A stretch of 18,292 nucleotides of DNA from CANJQH01 sp031368515 (GCA_031368515.1 JANMNW010000583.1:1-18292), one strand, 5' to 3'. Positions 6,563 to 16,776 are shown, counted from the first letter of the stretch. The notes: generated by a model from the sequence alone, not told the origin. Translations and numbers: made by a program.

Positions 6563-8341
6563 GTGGAAGCGCCAAATGCAACTGTTGACGTATCTCGGCT
6601 TGAGCCAATCCTGGCCGAGCATGCGCCGCATGGCCGCACGCGTCTGCTGCCTGCGTTGCAGCAGGCACAGGCGTTGTACGGCCATCTGCCAGAGCCGGTG
6701 GTCGCCGCCATCGCCGGCGCGCTGCGCGTGCCGCTGGCCGATGCGCACGGCGTCATCGGCTTTTACACCATGCTCTATCGCGAGCCGGTGGGCAAAACGG
6801 TGCTGCGCGTATGCGGCGACCCATCCTGCGCGGCGCATGGCGGCGATGACACCCTGCACGCGGCTTGCGCTCGGGCGGGTTTGAGCGGTCCCGGCACATC
6901 GGCCGACGGCGCCCTCACGATCGAGCGTTCGCCTTGCCTGGGTTGCTGCAACGTCGCGCCCGCGGTGAATGTGACCTTCAACGCCGAATCGCCCGCGCGC
7001 ACGGTGACGTACACGCATGTGCGCAGTGAATCGCTCGATGCGGTATTGAGTGGCACGGCGGCCGAAAGCGGCACGCACGCGGCAGGTGACTATGTCGGTG
7101 GCGATGTGTGCATCGTGACCGCCCTGTGCGGCCGCGGGCGGCGCCATTTGCTAACCGAATACGAAGCCGCCGGTGGCATGCGCGCGCTGGGCGAGGTGCT
7201 GGGCAACCGCTGGCCGCGCGAACAGGTGATTGCGGCGCTCAAAGACTCGGGCCTGATCGGCCGCGGCGGCGCGGCGTTTCCCACCTGGATCAAATGGGAC
7301 GGCACCGCCAAAGCCAGCGGCGAGCAGAAGTACTTTATCGTCAACGCTGATGAATCCGAGCCGGGCACGTTCAAAGATCGCGTGCTGCTCGAAGGCGATG
7401 CGTGCCGGCCGATCGAAGGCGCGATCATCGGCGCCTACACCATAGGCGCGAGCAAGGCCTACATCTATGTGCGCGGCGAATATCCGACCGCCATCGCGCG
7501 ACTTCAAGCGGCGTTGGACGAATGCCGCGCTGCTGGCTATCTCGGCGCGAACATACTGGGCTCGGGGTTTAATCTCGACATTGAGCTGCGCGCTGGCGCC
7601 GGCGCGTATATCTGCGGAGAGGAGACCGCGCTGCTCGAATCGATCGAAGGCAAACGCGGCTTGCCGCGCGTCAAACCGCCCTTTCCGGTGACTAACGGCC
7701 TATTCGGCAAACCCACGGTGATTCAAAACGTCGAAACGCTGGCCAAGGTGCCGTATATACTGACGCACGGCGCCGAGGCGTTCAAGCGCTTTGGCACGGA
7801 AAAATCGACCGGCACCAAGCTGGTCTGCGTTTCCGGCGATGTCACACGGCCGGGCGTTTATGAGATTTCGTTTGGCGTGACGCTGCGTCACCTGATCGAG
7901 GATTTGTGCGGCGGTGTCGCGGGCGGCGAACTGCGCGCGATCTTGCTCGGCGGCGCGGCGGGCGCGTTCGCCACGCAAAAGCATCTCGATGTGCCGATCA
8001 CCTTCGAAGATCTGCGCGCGGCCGGGCTGACGCTGGGCAGCGGCGCGGTGATGGTGTTCAACCAAACGCGCGACATGCGCGATGTGCTGGCGCGGCTGGG
8101 GCATTTCTTCGCCCATGAGTCGTGCGGCAAGTGCTATCCGTGCCAACTGGGCACGCAGCGCCAGGCCGAGATACTTGAGCGCGTCGCCGCGGGAACACCG
8201 CGGCCAAACGACGCCGCCGCGCTTAGTGATGTGGGCTGGACCATGACCGACGCGTCGCTTTGCGGACTGGGCCAAACCGCCGCGGGCGCGGTACGAAGCG
8301 CGATGGCCCTCTGGCCGGAGCTGTTCAAGCCGAGTGATTGA
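6563..8341 (+). CDS. NuoE-NuoF fusion: NAD(P)H/FMN diaphorase subunit of formate dehydrogenase
   Basis: The product is 592 aa starting at GTG; an in-frame TAG two codons upstream fixes the limit. The N-terminal part (about 20-140) is a NuoE-like thioredoxin-fold domain with [2Fe-2S] ligands C84, C89, C125 and C129. The rest is NuoF-like: a Gly-rich FMN loop GRGGAAFPT (233-241), the NAD-site segment NADESEPGTFKDR (261-273), EETALLESIEGKRG and FGKPTVIQNVETLA. The N3 [4Fe-4S] ligands are C521, C524 and C527 (SCGKCYPC) and C567 (LCGLG). It should pass electrons between the FdhA/ferredoxin subunits and NAD. The following ferredoxin and FdhA genes show that the context is formate dehydrogenase rather than complex I or hydrogenase. 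No convincing promoter or ribosome site is seen just upstream. Confidence 0.93.
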   Translation: MEAPNATVDVSRLEPILAEHAPHGRTRLLPALQQAQALYGHLPEPVVAAIAGALRVPLADAHGVIGFYTMLYREPVGKTVLRVCGDPSCAAHGGDDTLHAACARAGLSGPGTSADGALTIERSPCLGCCNVAPAVNVTFNAESPARTVTYTHVRSESLDAVLSGTAAESGTHAAGDYVGGDVCIVTALCGRGRRHLLTEYEAAGGMRALGEVLGNRWPREQVIAALKDSGLIGRGGAAFPTWIKWDGTAKASGEQKYFIVNADESEPGTFKDRVLLEGDACRPIEGAIIGAYTIGASKAYIYVRGEYPTAIARLQAALDECRAAGYLGANILGSGFNLDIELRAGAGAYICGEETALLESIEGKRGLPRVKPPFPVTNGLFGKPTVIQNVETLAKVPYILTHGAEAFKRFGTEKSTGTKLVCVSGDVTRPGVYEISFGVTLRHLIEDLCGGVAGGELRAILLGGAAGAFATQKHLDVPITFEDLRAAGLTLGSGAVMVFNQTRDMRDVLARLGHFFAHESCGKCYPCQLGTQRQAEILERVAAGTPRPNDAAALSDVGWTMTDASLCGLGQTAAGAVRSAMALWPELFKPSD

Positions 8342-8364
8342 CGGATGGATGACGCGAGGGTGTT

Positions 8365-8391
8365 CACCGCCAAGACGCCAAGAACGCCAAG
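8365..8391 (+). repeat. Left 27-nt inverted-repeat arm of the GxxExxY cassette
   Basis: It begins CACCGCCAAGACGCCAAGAA and is made of CGCCAAGA units. It lies 23 nt after the stop of the NuoEF gene and 17 nt before the GxxExxY start codon. Confidence 0.85.
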
Positions 8392-8408
8392 AGATGCAAA
8401 GAGGCACT

Positions 8409-8804
8409 ATGACAACTGAGCCATCGGTCGCCGTGGACGGAATTGCGCGAGAAATCGTTGACGCAGCGGTCAAAGTGCATAGAGCACTTGGCCCGGGTTT
8501 GCTTGAGTCGACTTATCAAGTGTGCCTTGCATACGAGCTGTCGAAACGCGGCCTGCGCGTGCGTGTCGAAGTGCCGCTCAAGGTTGTGTATGAGGATGTT
8601 CAACTTGATGCTGGATACAGAATCGACATGATTGTGGAAGAGTGTGTCGTGATCGAGAACAAATCCGTTGATGAAGTCATTCCTCTTCACGAAGCGCAGT
8701 TGCTGACCTATCTCAAATTGAGCAAATTAACGCTCGGTTTTCTGATCAACTGGAATGTCAAACTTGTGAAAGATGGTATCAAGCGTATGGTGCTGTCGGT
8801 CTAG
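8409..8804 (+). CDS. GxxExxY protein (PD-(D/E)XK nuclease-like, PDDEXK_3 type)
   Basis: The product is 131 aa. The name-giving motif is G30-L-L-E33-S-T-Y36. Further nuclease-fold positions are D73 (YRIDMIV), E83-x-K85 (VIENK) and Q97 in the EAQLLTYL helix. Together they match the PD-(D/E)XK superfamily assignment of this family, whose cellular role is unknown. ATG 8409 was chosen because GAGG lies 5 nt upstream. The frame extends back to 8334, but that translation comes from the inverted-repeat arm and overlaps the NuoEF stop. Sequence composition is less GC-rich than the flanking genes (AAATTGAGCAAATTAACG near 8716), fitting separate ancestry. It has no obvious functional link to formate oxidation. 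Confidence 0.88.
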   Translation: MTTEPSVAVDGIAREIVDAAVKVHRALGPGLLESTYQVCLAYELSKRGLRVRVEVPLKVVYEDVQLDAGYRIDMIVEECVVIENKSVDEVIPLHEAQLLTYLKLSKLTLGFLINWNVKLVKDGIKRMVLSV

Positions 8805-8808
8805 TTAG

Positions 8809-8835
8809 CTTGGCGCTCTTGGCGTCTTGGCGGTG
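8809..8835 (-). repeat. Right 27-nt inverted-repeat arm of the GxxExxY cassette
   Basis: It begins CTTGGCGCTCTTGGCGTCTT and is complementary to the left arm with a single mismatch. It ends 13 nt before the ferredoxin-subunit start codon at 8849, so it occupies the place where that gene's ribosome site would be expected. Confidence 0.85.
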
Positions 8836-8848
8836 CATTCTCTTCAAC

Positions 8849-9537
8849 ATGACCCTTAATCTCACAATCGATTCCCAGCCTATCGAGGTGCCGGAGGGCA
8901 CAACGATTCTCCATGCCGCGCAACAAGCCGGCGCGGAAGTGCCGACCATCTGCTATCACGAGCATTGCACTGGCTACGGTTTGTGCCGGATGTGCGTCGT
9001 TGAGGTTGAAGGCGCGCGCACGCTTGTCGCCAGTTGTGTGGCGCAGGCGGCCGAGGGCATGAAGATCGTCACGCGCAGCGAAAAAGTCGAGCGCAGCCGC
9101 CGCACGATTTTGGAAATGCTCAACTCGGCCGTCGATCTCTCCGAAGCGCCGGAGATCACCCGCCTGCAAGACGAGTACAAAGCCGACGTCGCGCGCTTCG
9201 GCGACTGCCGACGCCGCGAGCACACGCTGATCGACGACAACCCGATGTATGTGCGCGACTACGACAAATGTGTGTTGTGCTGGCGCTGTGTGCAGGTGTG
9301 CGCAGACGATGCGCAATACACGTTCGCCATCAACTTCGACGGCCGCGGCTTCGACACCACAATCGCCACGTTTGTCGATAAACCGATGCCCGAGACCAGC
9401 TGTGTGTTCTGCGGCCAGTGCGTGCAAGTCTGTCCGACGAACGCGCTCAAGCCCAAGCGTGAGCATCTGATGGAGCAGGGCAAGACGCCTGAAGAAATCG
9501 TCGATCTGACGCGCGCGCAACGCCGGAGTAGAAATCG

Positions 9538-9541
<4 letters not shown>
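8849..9541 (+). CDS. Formate dehydrogenase iron-sulfur subunit (NuoG-N/ferredoxin-like: one [2Fe-2S], two [4Fe-4S])
   Basis: The product is 230 aa. The N-terminal plant-type ferredoxin domain has ligands C35, C46, C49 and C63. Two C-terminal bacterial-ferredoxin motifs are C141-x2-C144-x2-C147-x3-C151 and C185-x2-C188-x2-C191-x3-C195-P. This is the electron-wire module usually fused to the N-terminus of NAD-linked FdhA; here it is a separate polypeptide. The segment where NuoG/FdhA proteins carry a His(Cys)3 cluster (about 88-115 here) has no cysteine. ATG 8849 is chosen over the TTG at 8810 because family proteins start near MTLNLTID. No good ribosome site is present, since the cassette arm ends 13 nt upstream. 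The stop overlaps the FdhA start by 4 nt. Confidence 0.92.
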
Positions 9542-11697
<2,156 letters not shown>

Positions 11698-12124
11698 AGC
11701 CGGTGCACTGTGGCTGACGCTGTCGTCTTAGCACAGGGTGTCCCAGGCTCCCTTTCGTGGGTTTTCCGCTCCCGCCACCGTCATCCCGAGCGGAGCAGGG
11801 ATCTTTCTCCCACTGCGGGGAAGGATGTCTCGCTGCGCTCGACATGACGGGTCGCGCCGTCACCGTCATCCCGAGCATCTGCAGCATACAAGCGGAGCGA
11901 CGGAGCTTTCCCCACTGCGGGAAGGATGTCTCGCTACGCTCGACATGACGGGCCGCGTTCGACATGACGGGCCGCGCCGGCCACTGTCATCCCGAGCTGA
12001 GCGAGAGATCTTTCCCCACTGCGCGGCAAGACGCAGCGTCTTTCCAGTCAGGATGATAGTGCGCAAAGGCCAACGTTGCGCACGCATGCGCCACAAAACC
12101 CGTGGTGTAATAGTGATCCGCACA
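11698..12124. repeat. Noncoding interval with multiple copies of a dispersed inverted-repeat element
   Basis: The 427 bp between fdhA and fdhD hold copies of a short element. Copy A is 11779-11850: it begins CCGTCATCCCGAGCGGAGCA, has a CCCACTGCGGGGAAGG core and ends TCGACATGACGG; its two ends are imperfect inverted repeats. Copy B is 11863-11951, longer by an insertion near CATCTGCAGCATACAAGCGG. An extra tail copy lies at about 11958-11971, and a half copy C at 11985-12025. A reading frame runs through them in phase with fdhD, but its product is low-complexity repeat translation and is not a gene. No RNA gene was recognised here. Confidence 0.75.
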
Positions 12125-12937
12125 ATGACACGCCAAGCCGCTGATGACACCGCTCCTGAGCCTATGTTCGGCTCCGCAGCCGTCCGCTATGTGAAGTTCG
12201 ACCATGGTGTCGCCAAGCCCGTTGACGGAGGCGTAATTCAGGAAGCGCAGATCTGTCTGTATGTCAATGGCGTGGAACTGGCCACGTTTATGTGTTCGCC
12301 TATGGCGCCGGGCGATTTGGCGCTGGGCTTTTTGCGTACCGAGGGCATCATTGGCTCTATATCCGATGTGCGCACCTGGCGTGTGGCAGACAATGGCGAG
12401 TGCGTGGATGTTTGGTTGAACAAGCCGTTCGAAGCGCCAACGCGCCGCATCATCACTGCCGGTTGCGGCGGCGGTGTGACATTTGACGACCTCGCGCAAA
12501 CGCGAGCGCCGCTCGATGACCTGTTGCGTGTGTCGCCGGTTCAGGTCACTGGGTGGATGAAGCAGATGCATCAACGCGCCGACCTTTACAACGCCGTGCG
12601 CGGGGTGCATACGTCGGCGCTTTGCGATCCGGGCGGCGAGATGCTCATTGCCCAGGATCTCGGCCGTCACAATACGATTGACCGATTGTGGGGCATGGCT
12701 ATGCAGCAAAATCTGGACACGCGCGGCAAGGTGCTGGTGGCCTCTGGTCGCATCAGCAGCGAAATGTTGTCCAAAGCCGTAGGCATGGGCGTGCCGGTCG
12801 TGGTGTCGCGCACTTCGCCGACCAGCCTTTCGGTTCAACTGGGCGCCGCCTGGAACATCACCGTAATCGGCTATTGCCGCGGCGAGCAGTTCCGCGTTTA
12901 TACCGCGCCGTGGCGCGTTGCGTCAGTGGCACAATAA
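12125..12937 (+). CDS. fdhD: FdhD, formate dehydrogenase accessory sulfurtransferase
   Basis: The product is 270 aa, the normal family length. FdhD moves sulfur from a cysteine desulfurase to the Mo cofactor before it enters FdhA. Signature segments are YVNGVELATFMCSP, DLALGFLRTEGII, the loop RIITAGCGGGVTF with C114, and HTSALCDPGG with AQDLGRHNTIDRLWG (162-190). The E. coli protein has two cysteines (CxxC) in the loop; here only the first is present and Gly117 takes the second place. ATG 12125 was chosen because the upstream extension is translation of dispersed repeats. The ribosome site is weak. The 427-bp gap separates it from fdhA, so it may have its own promoter, but I could not identify one with confidence. 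Confidence 0.93.
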   Translation: MTRQAADDTAPEPMFGSAAVRYVKFDHGVAKPVDGGVIQEAQICLYVNGVELATFMCSPMAPGDLALGFLRTEGIIGSISDVRTWRVADNGECVDVWLNKPFEAPTRRIITAGCGGGVTFDDLAQTRAPLDDLLRVSPVQVTGWMKQMHQRADLYNAVRGVHTSALCDPGGEMLIAQDLGRHNTIDRLWGMAMQQNLDTRGKVLVASGRISSEMLSKAVGMGVPVVVSRTSPTSLSVQLGAAWNITVIGYCRGEQFRVYTAPWRVASVAQ

Positions 12938-12941
12938 CCCC

Positions 12942-14210
12942 ATGCCTGCCAGCGCCGAACTCTTTACGCTTCTTTCGCCCAGCGATGCATTGGCGAAGTT
13001 GATGGCCGCATGGCGCCCTGCCGTTCCGGTGGAAGTGATTGACACCGCCGATGCACTTGGGCGTGTGCTGGCAGCGGACATCGCCTCGCCCGAAGATTTG
13101 CCCGCGTTTCGCCGCAGCACTGTCGATGGCTATGCGGTTTGGGCATCTGAAACATACGGCGCATCGGCAGGTTTGCCGGCGCTGCTTCGCGTGATCGGCG
13201 AAGCGCCAATGGGCCAGCACATACACCTGCGAGTGGAAACGGGCGAGGCCATCCTGGTGCACACGGGCAGCATGCTGCCGCCCAATGCCGATGCCGTGGT
13301 GATGATCGAGCATACGCAGCCAATCAACAGCGGAGCTTTGGCCGCGCAAGGCTCTACGGCGACGGAATACATAGAAGTGTTGCGGCCGGTGGCCATGGGC
13401 GAGAACGTGCTCAACATTGGCGAGGATGCAACGCGTGGACAGGTTCTGTATGCGTCCGGGCATGCGCTGCGGCCCGCGGACATTGGCGGCCTGATGGCGC
13501 TGGGCATCGTGCGGGTGCCGGCGGCCGCGCGGCCGCGTGTGGGCATTATCTCGACCGGTGACGAAGTGATCGACCCCGGAAGCACGCCCGCATCTGGACA
13601 GGTGCGCGATGTCAATGCCTACGCCATTTCGGCCCAGGCGCAGGCGGCGGGCGCGCTGGCCGTTCGATATGGCATTGTGCCCGATCGGCGCGACCTGCTG
13701 CAAACGGCCGTGTCGCGCGCGCGGCGTGAGTGCGATGTCGTTGTGCTCACGGCGGGCAGCTCGGTGAGCGCGCGCGACCTGAGTGTCGAGGTGATCGGCG
13801 AATTGGGTTCGCCAGGCGTCTTGGCGCATGGTGTCGCGCTCAAGCCCGGCAAGCCGGCGATCATTGCGTTATGCGATGGCGTGCCGGTGTTCGGGCTGCC
13901 GGGCAACCCGGCTTCTGCCATGCTGGTGTTTGATCTGTTTGTCGTGCCGGCGATCGGCGCGTTGCTCGGCCGCTCGGCCATGCGGCAACAGACCGTGCGC
14001 GCCCGGCTCAGCCGCAATGTGCCCTCGGCGGCCGGTCGTGAAGACTATGTGCAAGTCAATCTCGAAGAAATAGATGGGGTGCTGCAAGCCGTGCCGATCT
14101 TTGGCAAGTCAAACTTGATCTATACCCTCGTGCGCGCCGACGGCCGGATCAAGATTGACCTGGATGCGAACGGGCTGCGCGCTGGCGACTGGGTGGATGT
14201 GTGGCTGTGA
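12942..14210 (+). CDS. moeA: MoeA, molybdopterin molybdenumtransferase (first copy)
   Basis: The product is 422 aa and follows fdhD by 4 bp. It inserts molybdate into adenylylated molybdopterin in the cytoplasm. The domain order is standard: an N-terminal segment with STVDGYAV (59-66; the usual Met of MDGYA is Val), the ENVLNIGEDATRGQVL segment, the MogA-like central domain with GIISTGDEVI (201-210), TAGSSVSARD (270-279), KPGKP (301-305) and GLPGNPASA (318-326), and a C-terminal beta domain. The frame extends to 12918, inside fdhD, but ATG 12942 gives the family-typical N-terminus. The usual GGVS loop reads AGSSVS here. Its 3' end overlaps the next gene by 4 nt (GTGA). Confidence 0.94.
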   Translation: MPASAELFTLLSPSDALAKLMAAWRPAVPVEVIDTADALGRVLAADIASPEDLPAFRRSTVDGYAVWASETYGASAGLPALLRVIGEAPMGQHIHLRVETGEAILVHTGSMLPPNADAVVMIEHTQPINSGALAAQGSTATEYIEVLRPVAMGENVLNIGEDATRGQVLYASGHALRPADIGGLMALGIVRVPAAARPRVGIISTGDEVIDPGSTPASGQVRDVNAYAISAQAQAAGALAVRYGIVPDRRDLLQTAVSRARRECDVVVLTAGSSVSARDLSVEVIGELGSPGVLAHGVALKPGKPAIIALCDGVPVFGLPGNPASAMLVFDLFVVPAIGALLGRSAMRQQTVRARLSRNVPSAAGREDYVQVNLEEIDGVLQAVPIFGKSNLIYTLVRADGRIKIDLDANGLRAGDWVDVWL

Positions 14211-16180
14211 GTTCCGAGCGGAATATTTATCTGCGCGATGTGCCACTGGACACGGCTATTGCCAGCTGGCATGCGGCGCTTGAAACAGCGGGCCTGCTGC
14301 GTCCGCTTGAACGCGAGCGAGTGTTCTTGCACCAGGCTTTTCAGAGAGTTACGGCCGCTCCGGTGTGGGCCCGCGTCTCGGCGCCGCACTATCACGCCTG
14401 CGCCATGGACGGCTATGCGGTGCGCAGCGTGGATACGACGGGTGCGAGTGAAACATCGCCAAAACGCTTGGCCATCGGCACGTCGGCGTTTCCAGTTGAC
14501 ACGGGCGATCCGCTGCCCGCCGGGACCGATGCGGTGATCATGATTGAGCAAGTGCTGGAATTGCCTGCTGGCGCTGAGATAGAAATCATGGCCGCCACCC
14601 CGCCTTGGCAATATGTGCGCGCCATGGGCGAAGACATGGTCGCAAGCGAGTTGGTGCTGCCATCAGGTCATCGAATTCGTTCACAGGATCTGGGCGCGTT
14701 GGCAGGCAGCGGCCATGGCGATGTGCTTGTATGGCGCAAGCCGCGGGTGGCGATTATTCCAACCGGCAGCGAGCTGGTGGCGGCGGGCGAGACCGCGCGA
14801 CCGGGCGAAATCATCGAATACAACTCGCTTGTGCTTGCCGCCATGGCGCAAGAGGCCGGTTGTGCGGTGACCCGCTTTCCGATCGTGCGCGATAACTACG
14901 CGGCGATCAAAGCGGCGGTCAGCCAAGCGCTCGAAGAACATGATCTTGTGGCCATCAACGCTGGATCATCGGCTGGTCGCGAGGACTTTACCTCGCGCAT
15001 TGTGGCGGAGCTTGGGCGTGTGTGTGTGCATGGCATTGCCATTCGGCCGGGCCATCCCGCCATTCTGGGAGTTGCGGAGAGACGTGCGCAGGACCCTTCT
15101 CTTCCCATAAATGCGGCGCTCGTCGGCATTCCGGGCTACCCGGTGTCTGCCGTGCTGGTGTTTGACCAGATCGTTGGGCCGCTCTTGTATCGCTGGCAAG
15201 GAATGGCTGCGCCCGAACGCCCGGTGGTGCGCGCGACGATCACGCGCAAAATCGTCTCGCCGGCCGGCGATGACGAATTTGTTCGCGTGTCGCTTGGCCA
15301 GGTGGGTGAGCGCATCATTGCTTCGCCTCTTGCGGGTGGCGCTGGCGTGATCACATCTCTGGTCAAGGCCGACGGCGTGCTCAAGATTCCGCGCATGAGT
15401 GAGGGCGTGCACGCAGGCGCACAGGTCGATGTCGAATTGCATTGCCCGCCCGGAAAAATCAACCGCACGATTCTGGCCATCGGCAGCCACGATCTGTGCC
15501 TTGATCTCCTGGCGGCAGCGCTAAAGCAGTCGGGCGCGCCGCTGTTTTTGACCTCGGCGCACGTGGGCAGCCTGGGCGGGTTGATGGCGCTGCAACGAGG
15601 CGAGGCGCATCTTGCGGGCTCGCATTTGCTTGACGAAGCCAGCGGCGAATACAACCTGCCGGCCGTGCGCGACATGCTTGCCAGCCGTGACATTCGCTCT
15701 GTGGTGCTGGGATTGGTCACGCGCGTGCAAGGCCTGATGGTTCCGCGAGGCAATCCCAAACGCATCACCGGGCTGCGGGATTTGACGCGCGGCGACGTCA
15801 CGTTTGTCAACCGCCAGCGCGGCGCCGGCACTCGCGTGTTGCTGGATTACGAACTGAAGAAACATGAACTCGACCCGCGCAATGTCCGCGGTTACGAACG
15901 GCAGGAGTACACGCACTTGTCCGTCGCTGTGGCCGTGTCGAGCGGGCTGGCGGATTGCGGCTTGGGCATTCTCGCTGCCGCACGCGCGTTGGAACTCGAC
16001 TTTGTTCCCCTGCTTGAAGAACGCTATGACCTTGTTGTTCCGCGCGAGCATTTTGACGGACCTTTGCTTGCGCCCCTGCTTGCAAATCTGCGCGATACGA
16101 CATCGGCGTTTCGCGCCGATGTGAAGGCGATGGGCGGCTATGGCGTCGATCGCATGGGAGATGTCCTGGCCGAGCTATGA
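14207..16180 (+). CDS. MoeA-like protein fused to a C-terminal PBP-like (LysR-substrate-type) domain
   Basis: The product is 657 aa from GTG 14207, which overlaps the moeA stop as GTGA and has GGTGG 8 nt upstream; a GTG at 14201 is an alternative. Residues 1-415 are MoeA-like: AMDGYAV (66-72), AIIPTGSEL (182-190), NAGSSAGRED (251-260), RPGHP (280-284) and GIPGYPVSA (307-315). Residues about 420-640 form a periplasmic-binding-protein-like domain: INRTILAIGSHDLCLDLLA, RGEAHLAGSHLLD, VTFVNRQRGAGTRVLLDY, GLADCGLGI. This domain has no signal peptide and should be cytoplasmic, perhaps binding an oxyanion or pterin. The fusion is known in archaea and some bacteria. Its place beside a plain MoeA suggests division of labour in metal insertion. 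It overlaps mobA by 4 nt. Confidence 0.92.
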   Translation: MSSERNIYLRDVPLDTAIASWHAALETAGLLRPLERERVFLHQAFQRVTAAPVWARVSAPHYHACAMDGYAVRSVDTTGASETSPKRLAIGTSAFPVDTGDPLPAGTDAVIMIEQVLELPAGAEIEIMAATPPWQYVRAMGEDMVASELVLPSGHRIRSQDLGALAGSGHGDVLVWRKPRVAIIPTGSELVAAGETARPGEIIEYNSLVLAAMAQEAGCAVTRFPIVRDNYAAIKAAVSQALEEHDLVAINAGSSAGREDFTSRIVAELGRVCVHGIAIRPGHPAILGVAERRAQDPSLPINAALVGIPGYPVSAVLVFDQIVGPLLYRWQGMAAPERPVVRATITRKIVSPAGDDEFVRVSLGQVGERIIASPLAGGAGVITSLVKADGVLKIPRMSEGVHAGAQVDVELHCPPGKINRTILAIGSHDLCLDLLAAALKQSGAPLFLTSAHVGSLGGLMALQRGEAHLAGSHLLDEASGEYNLPAVRDMLASRDIRSVVLGLVTRVQGLMVPRGNPKRITGLRDLTRGDVTFVNRQRGAGTRVLLDYELKKHELDPRNVRGYERQEYTHLSVAVAVSSGLADCGLGILAAARALELDFVPLLEERYDLVVPREHFDGPLLAPLLANLRDTTSAFRADVKAMGGYGVDRMGDVLAEL

Positions 16181-16776
16181 ACGATCTGTTCGGGCTGATC
16201 CTGGCCGGCGGGCGCAGCTCGCGCATGGGCGTCGATAAAGGCATGCTGGACTATCGCGGCAAGCCGCACCGCGAATACTTGCATGATGTGCTTGCACCGC
16301 ACTGCGCGCGCGTTTTCATCTCGGTGAGCGCCGCGCAAACGCAGTCCCCAGGATACGTCTATCTGGTGGACAACCCGGACTATGAAACGTCGCCCATGGG
16401 TGCGCTGTTGACCGCGCACGAACAGCATCCAAACGCTGGCTGGTTTGTGCTGTCATGCGACCTGGCTTTTTTTGACGCCGGGTGCGCGCGCGCGCTGATC
16501 GATGCCCGAAACGTCAGCGCTGCGGGCACAGCGTTCCGCATCGACGAGCTGAATCAGCCCGAGCCGCTGGCGACCATCTACGAGGCGGCGTTTGTGCAAA
16601 TGCTGCCGGCGGCCTATCGTGGCGGCGAGCGCTCGTTGCGCCGGGCGCTTCATCGCGCAGGGGCGATGCTGCTGGCCAGAAGCGCCGGCGCATGCGTCAA
16701 AAGCATCGACACGCTTGAAGCCTACGAACGCGCGCGGCGTGAGTTGGACGTAAAGCGCGCGGCACCGCGCGATTGA
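16177..16776 (+). CDS. mobA: MobA-like molybdenum cofactor guanylyltransferase
   Basis: The product is 199 aa with an NTP-transferase fold. The nucleotide loop is LAGGRSSRMGVDK (9-21). DNPDYETSPMGALLTA and the metal-binding SCDLAFF (D95) follow, all in the expected order and at normal family length. MobA attaches GMP to Mo-molybdopterin to give the bis-MGD cofactor that FdhA needs. ATG 16177 overlaps the preceding stop as ATGA. The end overlaps the convergent membrane-protein gene by 55 bp. The presence of mobA closes a complete late-stage maturation set (moeA, moeA-PBP, mobA, fdhD) beside the enzyme it serves. MocA or a general NTP transferase is a less likely alternative. Confidence 0.9.
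   Translation: MNDLFGLILAGGRSSRMGVDKGMLDYRGKPHREYLHDVLAPHCARVFISVSAAQTQSPGYVYLVDNPDYETSPMGALLTAHEQHPNAGWFVLSCDLAFFDAGCARALIDARNVSAAGTAFRIDELNQPEPLATIYEAAFVQMLPAAYRGGERSLRRALHRAGAMLLARSAGACVKSIDTLEAYERARRELDVKRAAPRD

Larger units (their letters stand above)
8365..8835. mobile_element. Inverted-repeat-bounded cassette carrying a GxxExxY gene (putative non-autonomous mobile unit)
   Basis: The arms 8365-8391 and 8809-8835 are 27 nt each and reverse-complementary with one mismatch. Each arm is built of three short CGCCAAGA-type units. Between them is exactly one gene, whose stop lies 4 nt before the right arm. The unit separates two subunit genes of one enzyme complex, which suggests insertion. 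No clear target-site duplication is visible (gggtgtt before, cattctc after), and there is no transposase. Mobility is inference; the repeat and gene are seen directly. Confidence 0.6.

Noticed and set aside
5742..6668. Minus-strand ORF opposite the dienelactone hydrolase
   Set aside because: The plus-strand frame has an intact catalytic Cys/Asp/His set; the opposite frame has no recognisable motif.
8334..8408. Longer start for the GxxExxY gene
   Set aside because: The extra residues come from the inverted-repeat arm and overlap the NuoEF stop; ATG 8409 has a good ribosome site.
11779..12025. CRISPR array
   Set aside because: Repeat copies differ in length, are self-inverted, and have no regular spacers or cas genes.
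11738..12124. In-frame N-terminal extension of fdhD by 129 codons
   Set aside because: It translates the dispersed repeats, has no family similarity, and ATG 12125 gives the normal FdhD length.
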